Of a DNA stretch of 56,066 bases, positions 7,372-16,258 are shown piece after piece. The stretch is from assembly GCA_900754475.1 (NCBI GenBank), contig CAAECY010000168.1, positions 1 through 56,066 on the forward strand. Direction: 5' to 3'. The translations under genes were made by a program, and so were the position numbers. Under the pieces are notes generated by a model that did no database searches, was not told the DNA's origin, and worked only from the letters and a program-made list of their open reading frames with translations. How positions within the stretch are numbered: position 1 is the stretch's first letter; the number at the start of each line of letters is the position of its first letter. The DNA comes from an uncultured Sutterella sp. (GTDB lineage: Bacteria; Pseudomonadota; Gammaproteobacteria; Burkholderiales; Burkholderiaceae_F).

Positions 7372-8262
7372 TTACCGCGAGCGGCGCAGCGACAAGAGCA
7401 CGAGGTTCGCGAGGATGGCGCCCGCGCCCGCGAGCTCCCACGCCCCGAACGTAACGCCGAGCAAAAGCGCCGAGAGGACGACGGCCGAGAGGGGCTCGAA
7501 CGAAACGAGGAGTCCCGTGACGGCGGGCGAAACGTATTTGGTGCTCGCGAGGTAGCACCAGAAGGCGACGACCGTGCCGATCAGGATGACGACGGAGCAC
7601 GCGGCCGCGGCCTCCGGGGTCCACGCGACGTCTGCACTCCAAGGCGGATTGAAGACGGCCATGATGCAGCCGCCCGCGAAGAGCCCCCAGCCCGCCGTAA
7701 GGCCCGCGCCGATGCGCCTCAGAACGTTTCGCGGTTGAATCGTCGAAAAGGCGCCCGAGGCGGCGGACAGAAGCCCGAAGACGACACCCGCCGCCGAAAA
7801 GTCGAGCGACGAGAGGTCGCCCTTCGTCACGAGGCAGCCGACGCCGAAAAGCGCGAGAAGCAGACAAAACGCCTCTCGGGGCATGATGCGCCGCCCGTCG
7901 TGAACGGCGAGCCAGAGAAGAATCATGAGGGGTTGCGTTCCGACCAGAATCGCGGCGGTCCCTGCGTTCGTGTGCGCGATTGAGAGAAAGAACGTGTATT
8001 GCCCGCTCAGAACGCCCGCGCCGTACAGAAGGACCCCGGGCAGGTTCTCGCGTCGGAAGACGGGAGCAAAGACGTTTCGGGGGTTGAGCAGGAAGTCGAT
8101 CGCAATGAGGAGGGCGCCCGAAGCGAGAAGCCGCAACGCGACGAGGTCTTCGGGCGTGAAGCCGAGATCGGTGAAAAGGTACTGAGCGGTAACGCTCATG
8201 ACGCCCCAGCAGAGGCCGGCGGAGGACGCCAGGGCGATGCCTCGGGTTTGGTTGCTGATCAT
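7372..8262 (-). CDS. EamA-family (DMT superfamily) membrane transporter
   Basis: This 296-residue inner-membrane protein has about ten hydrophobic segments in two EamA repeats. The first repeat carries SAGLCWGVMSVTAQYLF and the second a GLLSAASGAFSTI-type segment. Members export amino acids or other metabolites, or import drug-like compounds; the substrate cannot be read from sequence. The ATG at 8262 is preferred over a TTG 42 bases upstream because GGAG lies upstream of it and the TTG falls next to the tusA terminator. It stands alone between two terminators. Confidence 0.8.
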   Translation of the reverse strand: MISNQTRGIALASSAGLCWGVMSVTAQYLFTDLGFTPEDLVALRLLASGALLIAIDFLLNPRNVFAPVFRRENLPGVLLYGAGVLSGQYTFFLSIAHTNAGTAAILVGTQPLMILLWLAVHDGRRIMPREAFCLLLALFGVGCLVTKGDLSSLDFSAAGVVFGLLSAASGAFSTIQPRNVLRRIGAGLTAGWGLFAGGCIMAVFNPPWSADVAWTPEAAAACSVVILIGTVVAFWCYLASTKYVSPAVTGLLVSFEPLSAVVLSALLLGVTFGAWELAGAGAILANLVLLSLRRSR

Positions 8263-8305
8263 GGCGAAAAGCGTCTCCGGGAAGGAGTCGGAGAAAATCA
8301 ACAAA

Positions 8306-8350
8306 GAAAAAGCCCCCGAGGCGACGAAGCCCGGTCGAAACCGGGCTTCG
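8306..8350 (-). terminator. Terminator after tusA
   Basis: A 10-pair stem (8325-8334 with 8341-8350, loop TCGAAA) nests inside an outer AGCCCC/GGGGCT pairing and is followed by a T-run on the minus strand. Confidence 0.75.
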
Positions 8351-8364
8351 CAGTCAGAGGGGCT

Positions 8365-8649
8365 TCAGTCGCATCGCTTGCGAATGTCCGTTACGTAACG
8401 AACGCCGTCCGCCGTCGTCTCTTCGTGTTGCTCGAGCAACGCGTGACCGGTCTGACGGCAGAATTCCGCCAGGTCGGGAAGACTGTGCGGATCGGTGGAG
8501 ATCACCCGCAACCGCGCGCCCGCCGCCAGGGCGGCGAGGCGCTTTTTGGTTTTCAAAACGGGCATCGGGCAGGCGAGCCCCGGAAGATCGAGCGTTTCGC
8601 TCGAGGCTTCCGAGGGGGTGCAACCCGGGACAAACGTTTCGACGGTCAT
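8365..8649 (-). CDS. tusA: TusA-family sulfurtransferase/redox protein
   Basis: This 94-residue protein carries the SirA/TusA signature CPMPVLKTKK with its single catalytic cysteine near residue 27. TusA accepts persulfide sulfur from IscS and passes it on for tRNA thiouridine or molybdenum-cofactor sulfuration. It starts 14 bases after the alaS stop on the same strand, so alaS and this gene are probably one transcript. A tRNA-linked sulfur relay role suits that pairing. YedF or YeeD-type paralogues share the fold, so exact orthology to TusA is not certain. Confidence 0.8.
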   Translation of the reverse strand: MTVETFVPGCTPSEASSETLDLPGLACPMPVLKTKKRLAALAAGARLRVISTDPHSLPDLAEFCRQTGHALLEQHEETTADGVRYVTDIRKRCD

Positions 8650-8663
8650 GTCCCCCGTCCTTC

Positions 8664-11288
8664 TCAGAGCTTGGCTTCGACCCAGGACGCAACGCCCGCG
8701 AGCGCTTCGTCGAGCTTCGAGGCATCCGACCCGCCGGCCATGGCCATGTCGGGCTTGCCGCCGCCCTTGCCGCCCACCTGGAGGGCGACGAAGTTGACGA
8801 GTTCGCCCGCCTTGACGCGGTCGGTGAGGTTCTTCGTGACGCCCGCGGCAAGTTGCACGCGACCGTCGACGACGCTCGCGAGCACGGCCGCGGCCGTGCC
8901 GAGCTTGTCCTTCACCTTGTCCATCGTTTCGCGAAGGGCCTTGGCGTCCGCGCCGTCCATGCGGGCGACGAGCACCTTGACGCCCTTGACGTCGACGGCC
9001 TGCTCGACGAGCGTGTCGCCGAGCTTGGCGGCCATGCGGCTCTTCAGTTGTTCGAGGGCCTTTTCGAGGGCCTTCTGCGTCTGCATCAGGTCGTCGATCT
9101 TGCCGGGGAGTTCGGAGACCGGAGCCTTGAAGCGGTGGGCGCTTTCGCTCAGCAGTTCGGCCTGTTCCTGAACGAAACGCAGCGCCTCGGTGCCGGTGAC
9201 GGCTTCGATGCGGCGAACGCCCGCGGCGATGCCCGCTTCGCTCACGACCTTGAAGAAGCCGATGTCGCCGGTGCGCTTGACGTGCGTGCCGCCGCAGAAT
9301 TCGACGGACGTGCCGATATTGAGCACGCGCACGGTTTCACCGTACTTTTCGCCGAAGAGCATGACGGCGCCCGTTTCCTTGGCTTCGTCGATCGGGAGAA
9401 CGCGCGTTTCGACTTCGGTGTTGCGAAGGATTTCGGCGTTGACGATCGTTTCGACCTTGCGGATTTCGTCGGCCGTGAGGGGCTTCGGATACGAGAAGTC
9501 GAAGCGCGTCGACTTGGGCGAAACGAGCGAACCCTTCTGGGCGACGCCGTCGCCGAGGACCGTGCGCAGGGCCTTGTGCATGATGTGCGTCACGGAGTGG
9601 TTGCGCATCGTGGCTTCGCGCAGCTCTTCGTTGACGCGCAGATCGAACGTGTCGCCGAGCGAGACGCCGCCTTCGTGCACGTGGCAGTGTTCGCCCGTGA
9701 CGGCCGCCTTCACCTTGAAGGTGTCGAGCACTTCAAGGAGCGACGTGGCGTTCTTCGCTTCGCCCTTGTCGCCCGTCTGACCGCCCGATTCGGCGTAGAA
9801 GGGCGTGCGGTCGAAGACGACGACGCAGTCTTCGCCCGCGTCGACGTGTTCGACGGCTTCGCCGTCGCGGTAGAGACCGATCACCTTCGCACCGCTTTCG
9901 GCGAGCGTTTCGTAGCCCGTGAAGACCGTGTCGGCGCCCGAGTATTCGAGGCCGGCCGCCATCTTGAATTTGGCGCTCGCGCGCGCCGCGGCGCGCTGGC
10001 GTTCCATGGCGCGGTCGAACCCTTCGGTGTCGATCGTGAGACCGCGTTCGCGGCACACGTCGCCCGTAAGGTCGGCGGGGAAGCCGTACGTGTCGTGGAG
10101 CTTGAAGAGGATTTCGCCGTCGAGGCACCCGTTCGTGCACTTGGCGATCGCGTCTTCGAGGAGTTCCATACCCTTCGTGATCGTCGCGAAGAAGCGGCGT
10201 TCTTCGTCTTCGAGCACGGCGGCGATCTTCGGGTTCTTGAGTTCGGGGTAGGCTTCGCCCATCTCGGCGACGACCGCGTCGACGAGCTTGTAGAAGAAGG
10301 GCGCGCGCGCACCGAGCTTGTAGCCGTGGCGGATGGCGCGGCGGCAGATGCGACGCAGCACGTAGGCGCGGCCTTCGTTGCCCGGGACGATGCCGTCGGC
10401 AACCGAGAAGGCGCAGGCGCGGATGTGGTCGGCGATCACCTTGAGGGAGGGCGACGAGGCATCCACTTCACCGACGCTCACGCTTTCGACCGCGGCCTTG
10501 GCGGCGGCGAGGAGATTCTTGAAGAGGTCGATGTCGTAGTTGTTGTGCACGCCCTGCAGCACGGCCGCGATGCGTTCAAGCCCCATGCCCGTGTCGATCG
10601 AGGGCTTCGGCAGCTTGTGCATCACGCCCTTTTCGTCGCGGTAGAACTGCATGAAGACGAGATTCCAGATCTCGATGTAGCGGTCGCCGTCTTCGTCGGG
10701 GGACCCCGGAGGGCCGCCCTGGACGCTTTCGCCGTGGTCGTAGAAGATTTCCGAGCAGGGACCGCACGGACCCGTGTCGCCCATCATCCAGAAGTTGTCG
10801 GACATGTAGCGGGCGCCCTTGTTGTCACCGATGCGCACGATGCGCTCGGCCGGGACGCCGACTTCCTTGTTCCAGATGTCATAGGCTTCGTCGTCTTCGG
10901 CGTAGACCGTCACCCAGAGCTTTTCGGGCGGGAGCATGAAGTGTTCGGTGAGAAGCTCCCAGGCGAAACGGATGGCGTCGTGCTTGAAGTAGTCGCCGAA
11001 GGAGAAGTTCCCGAGCATCTCGAAGAACGTGTGGTGGCGCGCGGTGTAACCGACGTTGTCGAGGTCGTTGTGCTTGCCGCCGGCGCGGATGCACTTCTGC
11101 GAGGTGGTCGCGCGCGTGTAGGGACGCTTGTCGAAGCCGAGGAACACGTCCTTGAACTGGTTCATGCCCGCGTTCGTGAAAAGGAGCGTGGGGTCGTTTC
11201 CGGGGACGACCGGACTCGAATGAACGATCGTATGACCCTTGCTTTCGTAAAACTTCAGAAAGGTCCGTCGAATGTCAGCGACTTTCAT
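8664..11288 (-). CDS. alaS: Alanyl-tRNA synthetase
   Basis: The 874-residue enzyme charges tRNA-Ala and has full family length. The catalytic domain opens with the expected start (ADIRRTFLKFYESKGH). The editing domain shows its zinc ligands in HSVTHIMHKAL and CGGTHVKRTGDIG, and the C-terminal coiled coil and C-Ala domain follow with a glycine-rich end (GGKGGGKPDMAMAGG). Its leader is about 98 bases if the -10 TAAAAT at 11393-11398 is used. tusA follows in the same direction. Confidence 0.97.
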   Translation of the reverse strand: MKVADIRRTFLKFYESKGHTIVHSSPVVPGNDPTLLFTNAGMNQFKDVFLGFDKRPYTRATTSQKCIRAGGKHNDLDNVGYTARHHTFFEMLGNFSFGDYFKHDAIRFAWELLTEHFMLPPEKLWVTVYAEDDEAYDIWNKEVGVPAERIVRIGDNKGARYMSDNFWMMGDTGPCGPCSEIFYDHGESVQGGPPGSPDEDGDRYIEIWNLVFMQFYRDEKGVMHKLPKPSIDTGMGLERIAAVLQGVHNNYDIDLFKNLLAAAKAAVESVSVGEVDASSPSLKVIADHIRACAFSVADGIVPGNEGRAYVLRRICRRAIRHGYKLGARAPFFYKLVDAVVAEMGEAYPELKNPKIAAVLEDEERRFFATITKGMELLEDAIAKCTNGCLDGEILFKLHDTYGFPADLTGDVCRERGLTIDTEGFDRAMERQRAAARASAKFKMAAGLEYSGADTVFTGYETLAESGAKVIGLYRDGEAVEHVDAGEDCVVVFDRTPFYAESGGQTGDKGEAKNATSLLEVLDTFKVKAAVTGEHCHVHEGGVSLGDTFDLRVNEELREATMRNHSVTHIMHKALRTVLGDGVAQKGSLVSPKSTRFDFSYPKPLTADEIRKVETIVNAEILRNTEVETRVLPIDEAKETGAVMLFGEKYGETVRVLNIGTSVEFCGGTHVKRTGDIGFFKVVSEAGIAAGVRRIEAVTGTEALRFVQEQAELLSESAHRFKAPVSELPGKIDDLMQTQKALEKALEQLKSRMAAKLGDTLVEQAVDVKGVKVLVARMDGADAKALRETMDKVKDKLGTAAAVLASVVDGRVQLAAGVTKNLTDRVKAGELVNFVALQVGGKGGGKPDMAMAGGSDASKLDEALAGVASWVEAKL

Positions 11289-11392
11289 AAGAGATCAAGA
11301 TTAAGTTTGGAATTCGAGGGTCCCGAAGGCCGAAGGGTAACGTGCCCGTCCGGGGATCGGTACGCCCGTGGAAAGCTTGTTCGAAGCGACAC

Positions 11393-11398
11393 ATTTTA
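11393..11398 (-). promoter_or_regulatory. Probable -10 of alaS
   Basis: TAAAAT on the minus strand lies in the same GCTAAAATG word found before thyA and the BMP operon. The -35 region is weak. The 11289-11547 gap otherwise holds the hemN 3' hairpins. Confidence 0.45.
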
Positions 11399-11477
11399 GC
11401 AAAGCGGTCGCGGCGGGCCGTTGCGGAACGCGCCGCTTCGAGCCCGTTTCTTCTCCGAACGCAAAGACCCGCTCCTT

Positions 11478-11532
11478 TCGGAAGGCGGGTCTCGGGTGTC
11501 GGGCCGGGGCTTTACGAAAGCCCCGGCGCCGG
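11478..11532 (-). terminator. Hairpins after hemN
   Basis: Two stems stand side by side: GACCCGC/GCGGGTC and CCGGGGCTTT/AAAGCCCCGG. They lie within 70 bases of the hemN stop and upstream of the alaS promoter. There is no long U-run, so termination efficiency is uncertain. Confidence 0.5.
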
Positions 11533-11547
11533 GCGTGCGGGACGCGA

Positions 11548-12948
11548 TCAGGCGATGCGCGAGTAGCCGCCCGCGCGATCGGATTCGCGCAGGTAGCGGT
11601 CGAACTGCATCGCCACGGCGCGCACGAAGATCTTGCCCTTGGCGGAAACGACGAGGCGGTCTTCGTAAAGCTCGACGAGGCCGTGCTTGACGTAGGGCTT
11701 CATCTTCGACCATTCGTAGGCGAAGGTTTCGTCGAACTTGATGCCGAAGCGCTCTTCGACGTCCTTCTTCTTCAGTTCGAAGTTGCACATGATCTGCATG
11801 ATCACGTAGCGGCGAAGATCGTCGTCGTCGTTGAGCCAGTAGCCGCGGTTCGTGGCGAGACGCCCTTCGCGGATCGCGGCGTAGTAGTCGTCGAGTTCGC
11901 GCGGGTTGCAGGCGTAGGCGCGGCCGATCTTCGAGATGCTCGAGACGCCGAGCGCGACCATGTCGCATTCGGCCATCGTGGAGTAGCCCTGGAAGTTGCG
12001 CTGCAGGGTCCCTTCGATCTGGGCGCGCGAGAGTTCGTCGTCTTCCTTCGCGAAGTGGTCCATGCCGATGTAGCGGTAGCCGTTCTGCGTGAGACGCGTG
12101 ATCGCGTCGAACATGATGTGCACCTTTTCGACCGTGTCGGGAAGGTCCGCAGGCAGAATGCGGCGCTGCGCCTTGAAGTGGTTCGGCAGGTGCGCGTAGT
12201 GGTAGAGCGCGATGCGGTCGGGCGAGAGCTCAAGCACCTTGTCGATCGTTTCGGAGAAGGTGGCGCGCGTCTGCTTGGGGAGGCCGTAGATCAAGTCCAT
12301 GTTGACGGACTCGAACCCGTACTCGCGGGCCGCGTCGATCGTGGCCTTCGTTTCTTCGAAGGGCTGGATGCGGTTGATCGCCTTCTGCACGTCGGGGTTG
12401 AAGTCCTGAACGCCGCAGGACATGCGGTTGAGGCCGAGTTCGCGGAGTTTCTTCACCTTTTCGGGCGGGCAGGTGCGCGGGTCGACTTCGATCGAGAATT
12501 CGCCGCGCGCGGCCAAGGGGAAGCGCTTCGTGAGCGTTTCCATCATGTGCGCGAGCTCGTCGTTCGTCAAGAACGTCGGCGTGCCGCCGCCGAAGTGGAG
12601 CTGCGCGAGCTCCTGCGGGCCCGTGATGTGTTCTTTCACGAGGTCGGCTTCGCGGCCGATCGTTTCGATGTATTCGGCGCTGCGACCGTGGTCGCGCGTC
12701 ACGATCTTGTTGCAGCCGCAGTAGTAGCAGACGTCGTTGCAGAAGGGAACGTGAACGTAGAGGGAGAGGTCGGCGGGGTGCTTTTCGTCGGCGCGGCCCG
12801 CAAGCGCGCGCTCGTAGTCTTCAACGCCAAAGGACGCATTGAACCGGTCGGCCGTGGGGTAGGACGTGTAGCGGGGGGCCGGTACGTCGAATTTGCGCAA
12901 CAGGTCCATTTCCGGCAGTTCAACGCCGCTCGTTTCCGGAGTCGTCAT
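11548..12948 (-). CDS. hemN: Oxygen-independent coproporphyrinogen III oxidase
   Basis: This 466-residue radical-SAM enzyme makes protoporphyrinogen IX from coproporphyrinogen III without oxygen. The cluster-binding cysteines C70, C74 and C77 lie in PFCNDVCYYCGCNK, with the extra family cysteine C79 following. GGGTPTFL and the substrate-side YTSYPTADRF segment are typical of true HemN and not of the HemW paralogue. The gene is divergent from fnr. A perfect FNR box lies at about -42 of a likely promoter, so anaerobic activation by FNR is expected. Confidence 0.95.
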   Translation of the reverse strand: MTTPETSGVELPEMDLLRKFDVPAPRYTSYPTADRFNASFGVEDYERALAGRADEKHPADLSLYVHVPFCNDVCYYCGCNKIVTRDHGRSAEYIETIGREADLVKEHITGPQELAQLHFGGGTPTFLTNDELAHMMETLTKRFPLAARGEFSIEVDPRTCPPEKVKKLRELGLNRMSCGVQDFNPDVQKAINRIQPFEETKATIDAAREYGFESVNMDLIYGLPKQTRATFSETIDKVLELSPDRIALYHYAHLPNHFKAQRRILPADLPDTVEKVHIMFDAITRLTQNGYRYIGMDHFAKEDDELSRAQIEGTLQRNFQGYSTMAECDMVALGVSSISKIGRAYACNPRELDDYYAAIREGRLATNRGYWLNDDDDLRRYVIMQIMCNFELKKKDVEERFGIKFDETFAYEWSKMKPYVKHGLVELYEDRLVVSAKGKIFVRAVAMQFDRYLRESDRAGGYSRIA

Positions 12949-12990
12949 TGTTTTATTCCTTTGAGGCTATGACTTAAGTTAAGGATGCTG

Positions 12991-12996
12991 ATATTA
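12991..12996 (-). promoter_or_regulatory. -10 of hemN
   Basis: TAATAT on the minus strand predicts a transcript start near 12984, 36 bases before the hemN ATG. It places the FNR box centre (13026.5) about 42 bases upstream. Confidence 0.65.
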
Positions 12997-13019
12997 TTCG
13001 ACCCAAGCGTGCCGCTTCC

Positions 13020-13033
13020 TTGATTCGTATCAA
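13020..13033. promoter_or_regulatory. Perfect FNR box (TTGATTCGTATCAA)
   Basis: It matches TTGAT-N4-ATCAA at all ten fixed positions and lies between hemN and fnr. Spacing to the hemN -10 fits class II activation; the box could also regulate fnr on the other strand. Confidence 0.9.
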
Positions 13034-13286
13034 GGCACAGGGGTATGTGACTGCCGCTCGCTGGTATAGGGGGTCCGGGACAGGTGTCCGAAACCCGCAT
13101 CCCGACGGTCGGCATTGTATGCGCCGCATATTATTTCAACATTAGCAGGCCGCCGTACTCCGCGAAAGCTTTGAGGGCGAACGTGCCCGGGGGTGATCCC
13201 CCGACGAGCACCCCCGAAGACCGACGGGCGCCCGGTGCCCGCGAAGTCGATCCCGTCCCGTCCGGGGACGAAGAGGAGAATAGTTC
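13034..13286 (+). other. fnr upstream region
   Basis: The stretch carries a TATAGG word near 13066 and the 13-base palindrome TATGCGCCGCATA at 13118-13130 next to TATTAT. Either could mark the fnr promoter or an operator. No gene is supported here. Confidence 0.4.
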
Positions 13287-14105
13287 GTGATCAGCTTGTC
13301 CACGCTTCGCGTCACCTGTTCCAACTGCAACATGCGCGATTCCTGCCTGCCGATCGGCCTGACGCTCAAAGAGGTCGAACGGCTCGAGGATCTCGTCTCG
13401 GAGCGCCGTCGCGTCAAGCGCGGCGCCCCCCTCTACCGTGCGGGCGACCGGTTCCGCGCGCTTTACGTCGTGCGTCTCGGCTTCGTGAAAGGGGTCGTGA
13501 TGGGCAGCGACGGCCGCGAGCAGGTTTCGGCCTTTTACATGGCGGGCGACATGCTCGGGATCGACGGCATCCCGAACGCCGTGCACACGATGGATCTGAT
13601 CGCGCTTGAAGACACCGAAGTCTGCGTGATTCCCTACGCCCGCATCGAAGAGTGCGCGGTCGCGGTGCACGCGGTCGGCTCGCACCTCATGAAGACGCTC
13701 GCGCGCGAAGTCGTCCGTCAGAACAACCACATGCTGCTCCTCGGCTCGATGCACGCCGAAGAGCGTCTCGCGTACTTCCTCCTGTCGCTCTCGCAGCGCT
13801 TCGAGCAGCGCGGCTACTCGCGCTCCGAATTCGTGCTTCGCATGACGCGCGCCGAAATCGGCTCTTTCCTCGGGCTGAAGCTCGAAACGGTGAGTCGCGT
13901 GCTTTCGCGCTTCGCGCACGACGGCCTCATCGAAGTGAACCAGAAGCACGTGCGCATTTTCGACTCGTCGGGTCTCCGGAGCATCATTTCGGGCGCCACG
14001 GGCGAAGCGTACGAAGAGGTCGTGCCGCTCGTTCAGGTCCCCGTCGACGAAAGCTTCGTGGGAGGCGCCTCCTATTCGGGCCCGGCCGAGCGCTCGGTCG
14101 ACTGA
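13287..14105 (+). CDS. fnr: FNR-type oxygen-sensing transcription regulator
   Basis: This 272-residue Crp/Fnr regulator has all four iron-sulfur cysteines: C11, C14 and C20 in CSNCNMRDSC and C113 in EVCVIPY. Oxygen would destroy its 4Fe-4S cluster and its dimer. The recognition helix contains ETVSR, the residues that read TTGAT half-sites, matching the box at 13020. Translation starts at a GTG behind GAGGAG. A C-terminal tail of about 25 residues goes beyond the usual FNR end. It is divergent from hemN, an expected target. Confidence 0.93.
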   Translation: MISLSTLRVTCSNCNMRDSCLPIGLTLKEVERLEDLVSERRRVKRGAPLYRAGDRFRALYVVRLGFVKGVVMGSDGREQVSAFYMAGDMLGIDGIPNAVHTMDLIALEDTEVCVIPYARIEECAVAVHAVGSHLMKTLAREVVRQNNHMLLLGSMHAEERLAYFLLSLSQRFEQRGYSRSEFVLRMTRAEIGSFLGLKLETVSRVLSRFAHDGLIEVNQKHVRIFDSSGLRSIISGATGEAYEEVVPLVQVPVDESFVGGASYSGPAERSVD

Positions 14106-14128
14106 CGCCCGAAGGGCTACCCCTCAAA

Positions 14129-14165
14129 AAAACGGAGCCCCGACGTGCGGTCGAGGCTCCGTTTC
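14129..14165 (+). terminator. Terminator after fnr (may work both ways)
   Basis: AAACGGAGCC (14130-14139) pairs with GGCTCCGTTT (14155-14164). T-rich sequence follows on both strands. Confidence 0.75.
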
Positions 14166-14172
14166 TTTCGAG

Positions 14173-14214
14173 AACCCGAGGTTCCGATCCGTCTCGATCG
14201 GCCTCGGGTTTTGC
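14173..14214. terminator. Second hairpin between fnr and the GDPD gene
   Basis: AACCCGAGG pairs with CCTCGGGTT and TTTT follows on the plus strand. With the preceding hairpin it separates the converging genes. Confidence 0.6.
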
Positions 14215-14255
14215 GTTTCTTGAGGCGGTATCCGCGGTGTTTCCCGCTGCGCTTC

Positions 14256-15032
14256 TCAGGCGTAGGGGCGCACGAGGTCGAGCCGGTCCGTGCAGAGGCC
14301 GTCCACACCCCAGCGGAAGAGCTCTTCGACGCGCTTCGGGTCGTTCACGGTGTAGCAGAACACCCAGTAGCCGAGGTCCTTCACTTCGCGCACGAACTCG
14401 GGCGTGATGCGCTTGTGGTTGCAGTGAAGCGCAACGCAGCGCAACTCCGCCAGGAGTTCGCGCCAGTTGTCGGGGATCTTGTCGACGAGGAAGCCTCGCG
14501 GAATGTCGGGCGCGGTTTCAAGCGCTCCGCGCAGGGCGTCCGGCTTGAAGGAGCTGAAAAGCGGCGCCTTCGGGTTGATTCGTTCCTGCCGGTCGCCGCC
14601 CTCGCGCACGAGGTCCGCATAGAGCTCCGCCGTCAGCCGGCCGACGACGCGTCCCGTTTCGAGTTCCGCACCCGCGGCGGGCTTGATTTCGATATTGAGC
14701 CAGACGTCGTTCGCGCGGCACCACCGTACGGCCTGCTCGAACCCCGCGGGCGGCACGCCCGCGTACTGCGGCGCAAACCAGCGGCCCGCGTCGAGCGTGC
14801 GCACTTCGAGGCTCGTCAATTCGGGGACGGACCGGTCGTCGTCGAGAATCGTGCGGCCGAACTTTTCGTCATGCATCAGAACGGGAACGCCGTCCTTGGC
14901 GAGCATGGCGTCCGTTTCCATGGCTTTGAAACCGTAACGAAGGCCCGTACGGAAACCTTCGAGCGTGTTCTCGGGAGCCATCGTGCCCGAGCCGCGGTGC
15001 GCGGCGATGCGAAGAAAAGGCCAGGGGGCCAT
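14256..15032 (-). CDS. ugpQ: Glycerophosphodiester phosphodiesterase (UgpQ/GlpQ family)
   Basis: This 258-residue TIM-barrel enzyme splits glycerophosphodiesters into glycerol-3-phosphate and an alcohol. The family catalytic features are the HRG motif (AAHRGSGTMAPENT), E-x-D (METDAML) and MHDEKFGRT, followed by LNIEIKP. There is no signal peptide, so it acts in the cytoplasm like UgpQ, not like periplasmic GlpQ. It is divergent from a LysR regulator 144 bases away. Functionally it parallels the GpdQ-like enzyme at 4392 but belongs to an unrelated fold. Confidence 0.9.
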   Translation of the reverse strand: MAPWPFLRIAAHRGSGTMAPENTLEGFRTGLRYGFKAMETDAMLAKDGVPVLMHDEKFGRTILDDDRSVPELTSLEVRTLDAGRWFAPQYAGVPPAGFEQAVRWCRANDVWLNIEIKPAAGAELETGRVVGRLTAELYADLVREGGDRQERINPKAPLFSSFKPDALRGALETAPDIPRGFLVDKIPDNWRELLAELRCVALHCNHKRITPEFVREVKDLGYWVFCYTVNDPKRVEELFRWGVDGLCTDRLDLVRPYA

Positions 15033-15176
15033 GATCTGAATTCTCCGGAAAAGTGAGAAACGGGAACTTTCTCATCCTACCGCAGGCCGTCCTCTGCGGC
15101 GAGAGGTTTGTCGGCCGTCGAGCCGATCCCGTATCCTTGGGGCGGAATTTTTTTGACGCGTTTATCGAACCACGCC

Positions 15177-16202
15177 ATGACGTCCCCGAACCTCGACATC
15201 GACATGATGCGGCTTTTCAAAGCCCTGTGCGATTGCGGCAGCCTGTCGCTCGCCGCCAAGGAATTGAACGTGAGCATTCCGGCCGCGAGCCGCCTCCTTG
15301 CCAAACTGCGTCAGGTCTTCGGCGAGGACCTTTTCCTGCGGGGCGCCCACGGCATGACCCCCACGACCCGAGCGATGGAACTCTACGTTCCGATCGCGGG
15401 GATGCTTGCGAGCTACGGGAAGCTTTTCGTCTGCGCGGTTCCCGAGCCCGGGAGCATCGCCAAAACGATCCGCATCGGCGCGCGGAGCGAACTCGACTTC
15501 ACGTACCTCGACACGGCGCTCGCGCACGTCCTTGCAAAAGCCCCGAACCTGTCGCTCGAACTTTCGGCCTTCGGGGAGGACCTCGAAGCGGCGCTCCTTG
15601 CCAACCGGATCGACCTGGCGTTCGGCACGCGCGATGCGCTCGGCGCTTTGCCGGCGAAGGGAGCGGACGAGGCATCGGTCGACGTGATCGGGCGCGACGC
15701 GCTCGTGCACGTGACGGGGTGCGCGCATCCGCTCGCGGAAGAGGCGCGCGTGCGCGTGCTCGCCGAGTCCGACCTTCGGGGGTGCCGGCGCGTGTGCGTT
15801 GCGGGCGTAACGGAAGTAAAGGACGTAAAGGACGAGGAAAAGAGGGAGGCGCCCGGGGGCGAAGGAACGGGTGAGGAAGGGCCCGCCCTCGCGTGCGCGA
15901 ACCTTTCGACGGCGCTCGCGATGCTCGGCGCCAACGTGTTGCGTGCGACCCTTCCCTTCTCGTGGGCGAGACGCTTGATGCTCGAAGGACGCGCGGCGAT
16001 TCTCGGGCGGGTCGAGGGAAGCGTGATCGAGCCCGTGTTCGTGCGCTGCCGCCCGCGGGTTTCGGACCCGGTACTCAACTGGTTCGCAAGCGAAGTGCGC
16101 CGCACCTTCTGCTCGGAGGTCGCCCGACTCGACGCGTGGCCCGAGGTGCGAAAAGACGCGGCGCCCGAGGCGAAAAGCGACGTCGAGGCCGGGGTCGTCT
16201 GA
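15177..16202 (+). CDS. LysR-family regulator with a charged insertion
   Basis: This is a 341-residue regulator. The N-terminal winged helix is clear (LAAKELNVSIPAASRLLAKL, then LFLRGAHGMTPTTRA), of the NodD/LinR-like branch. The effector domain is weakly conserved and contains a hydrophilic insertion near residues 210-235 (EVKDVKDEEKREAPGG), encoded in part by a tandem GTAAAGGAC repeat around 15815-15832. The ATG at 15177 starts at the usual distance from the helix-turn-helix. It is divergent from ugpQ, its most likely target; no effector can be named. Confidence 0.8.
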   Translation: MTSPNLDIDMMRLFKALCDCGSLSLAAKELNVSIPAASRLLAKLRQVFGEDLFLRGAHGMTPTTRAMELYVPIAGMLASYGKLFVCAVPEPGSIAKTIRIGARSELDFTYLDTALAHVLAKAPNLSLELSAFGEDLEAALLANRIDLAFGTRDALGALPAKGADEASVDVIGRDALVHVTGCAHPLAEEARVRVLAESDLRGCRRVCVAGVTEVKDVKDEEKREAPGGEGTGEEGPALACANLSTALAMLGANVLRATLPFSWARRLMLEGRAAILGRVEGSVIEPVFVRCRPRVSDPVLNWFASEVRRTFCSEVARLDAWPEVRKDAAPEAKSDVEAGVV

Positions 16203-16216
16203 CCGTCCGACCGTTG

Positions 16217-16252
16217 CGGGCTTCTCCTTTCGGATGGGAGGTCGCCCGTTTT
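16217..16252 (+). terminator. Terminator after the LysR gene
   Basis: CGGGC/GCCCG with an inner CTCC/GGAG pairing is followed by TTTT. Confidence 0.55.
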
Positions 16253-16258
16253 CGGACG

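Noticed and set aside
8853..11399. A long plus-strand frame opposite alaS
   Set aside because: AlaS is unmistakable on the other strand; the plus frame is low-complexity Arg/Asp/Val-rich.
13084..13290. A short ORF upstream of fnr
   Set aside because: It has no ribosome site, no hydrophobic or structured pattern, and overlaps the palindrome and ribosome site of fnr.
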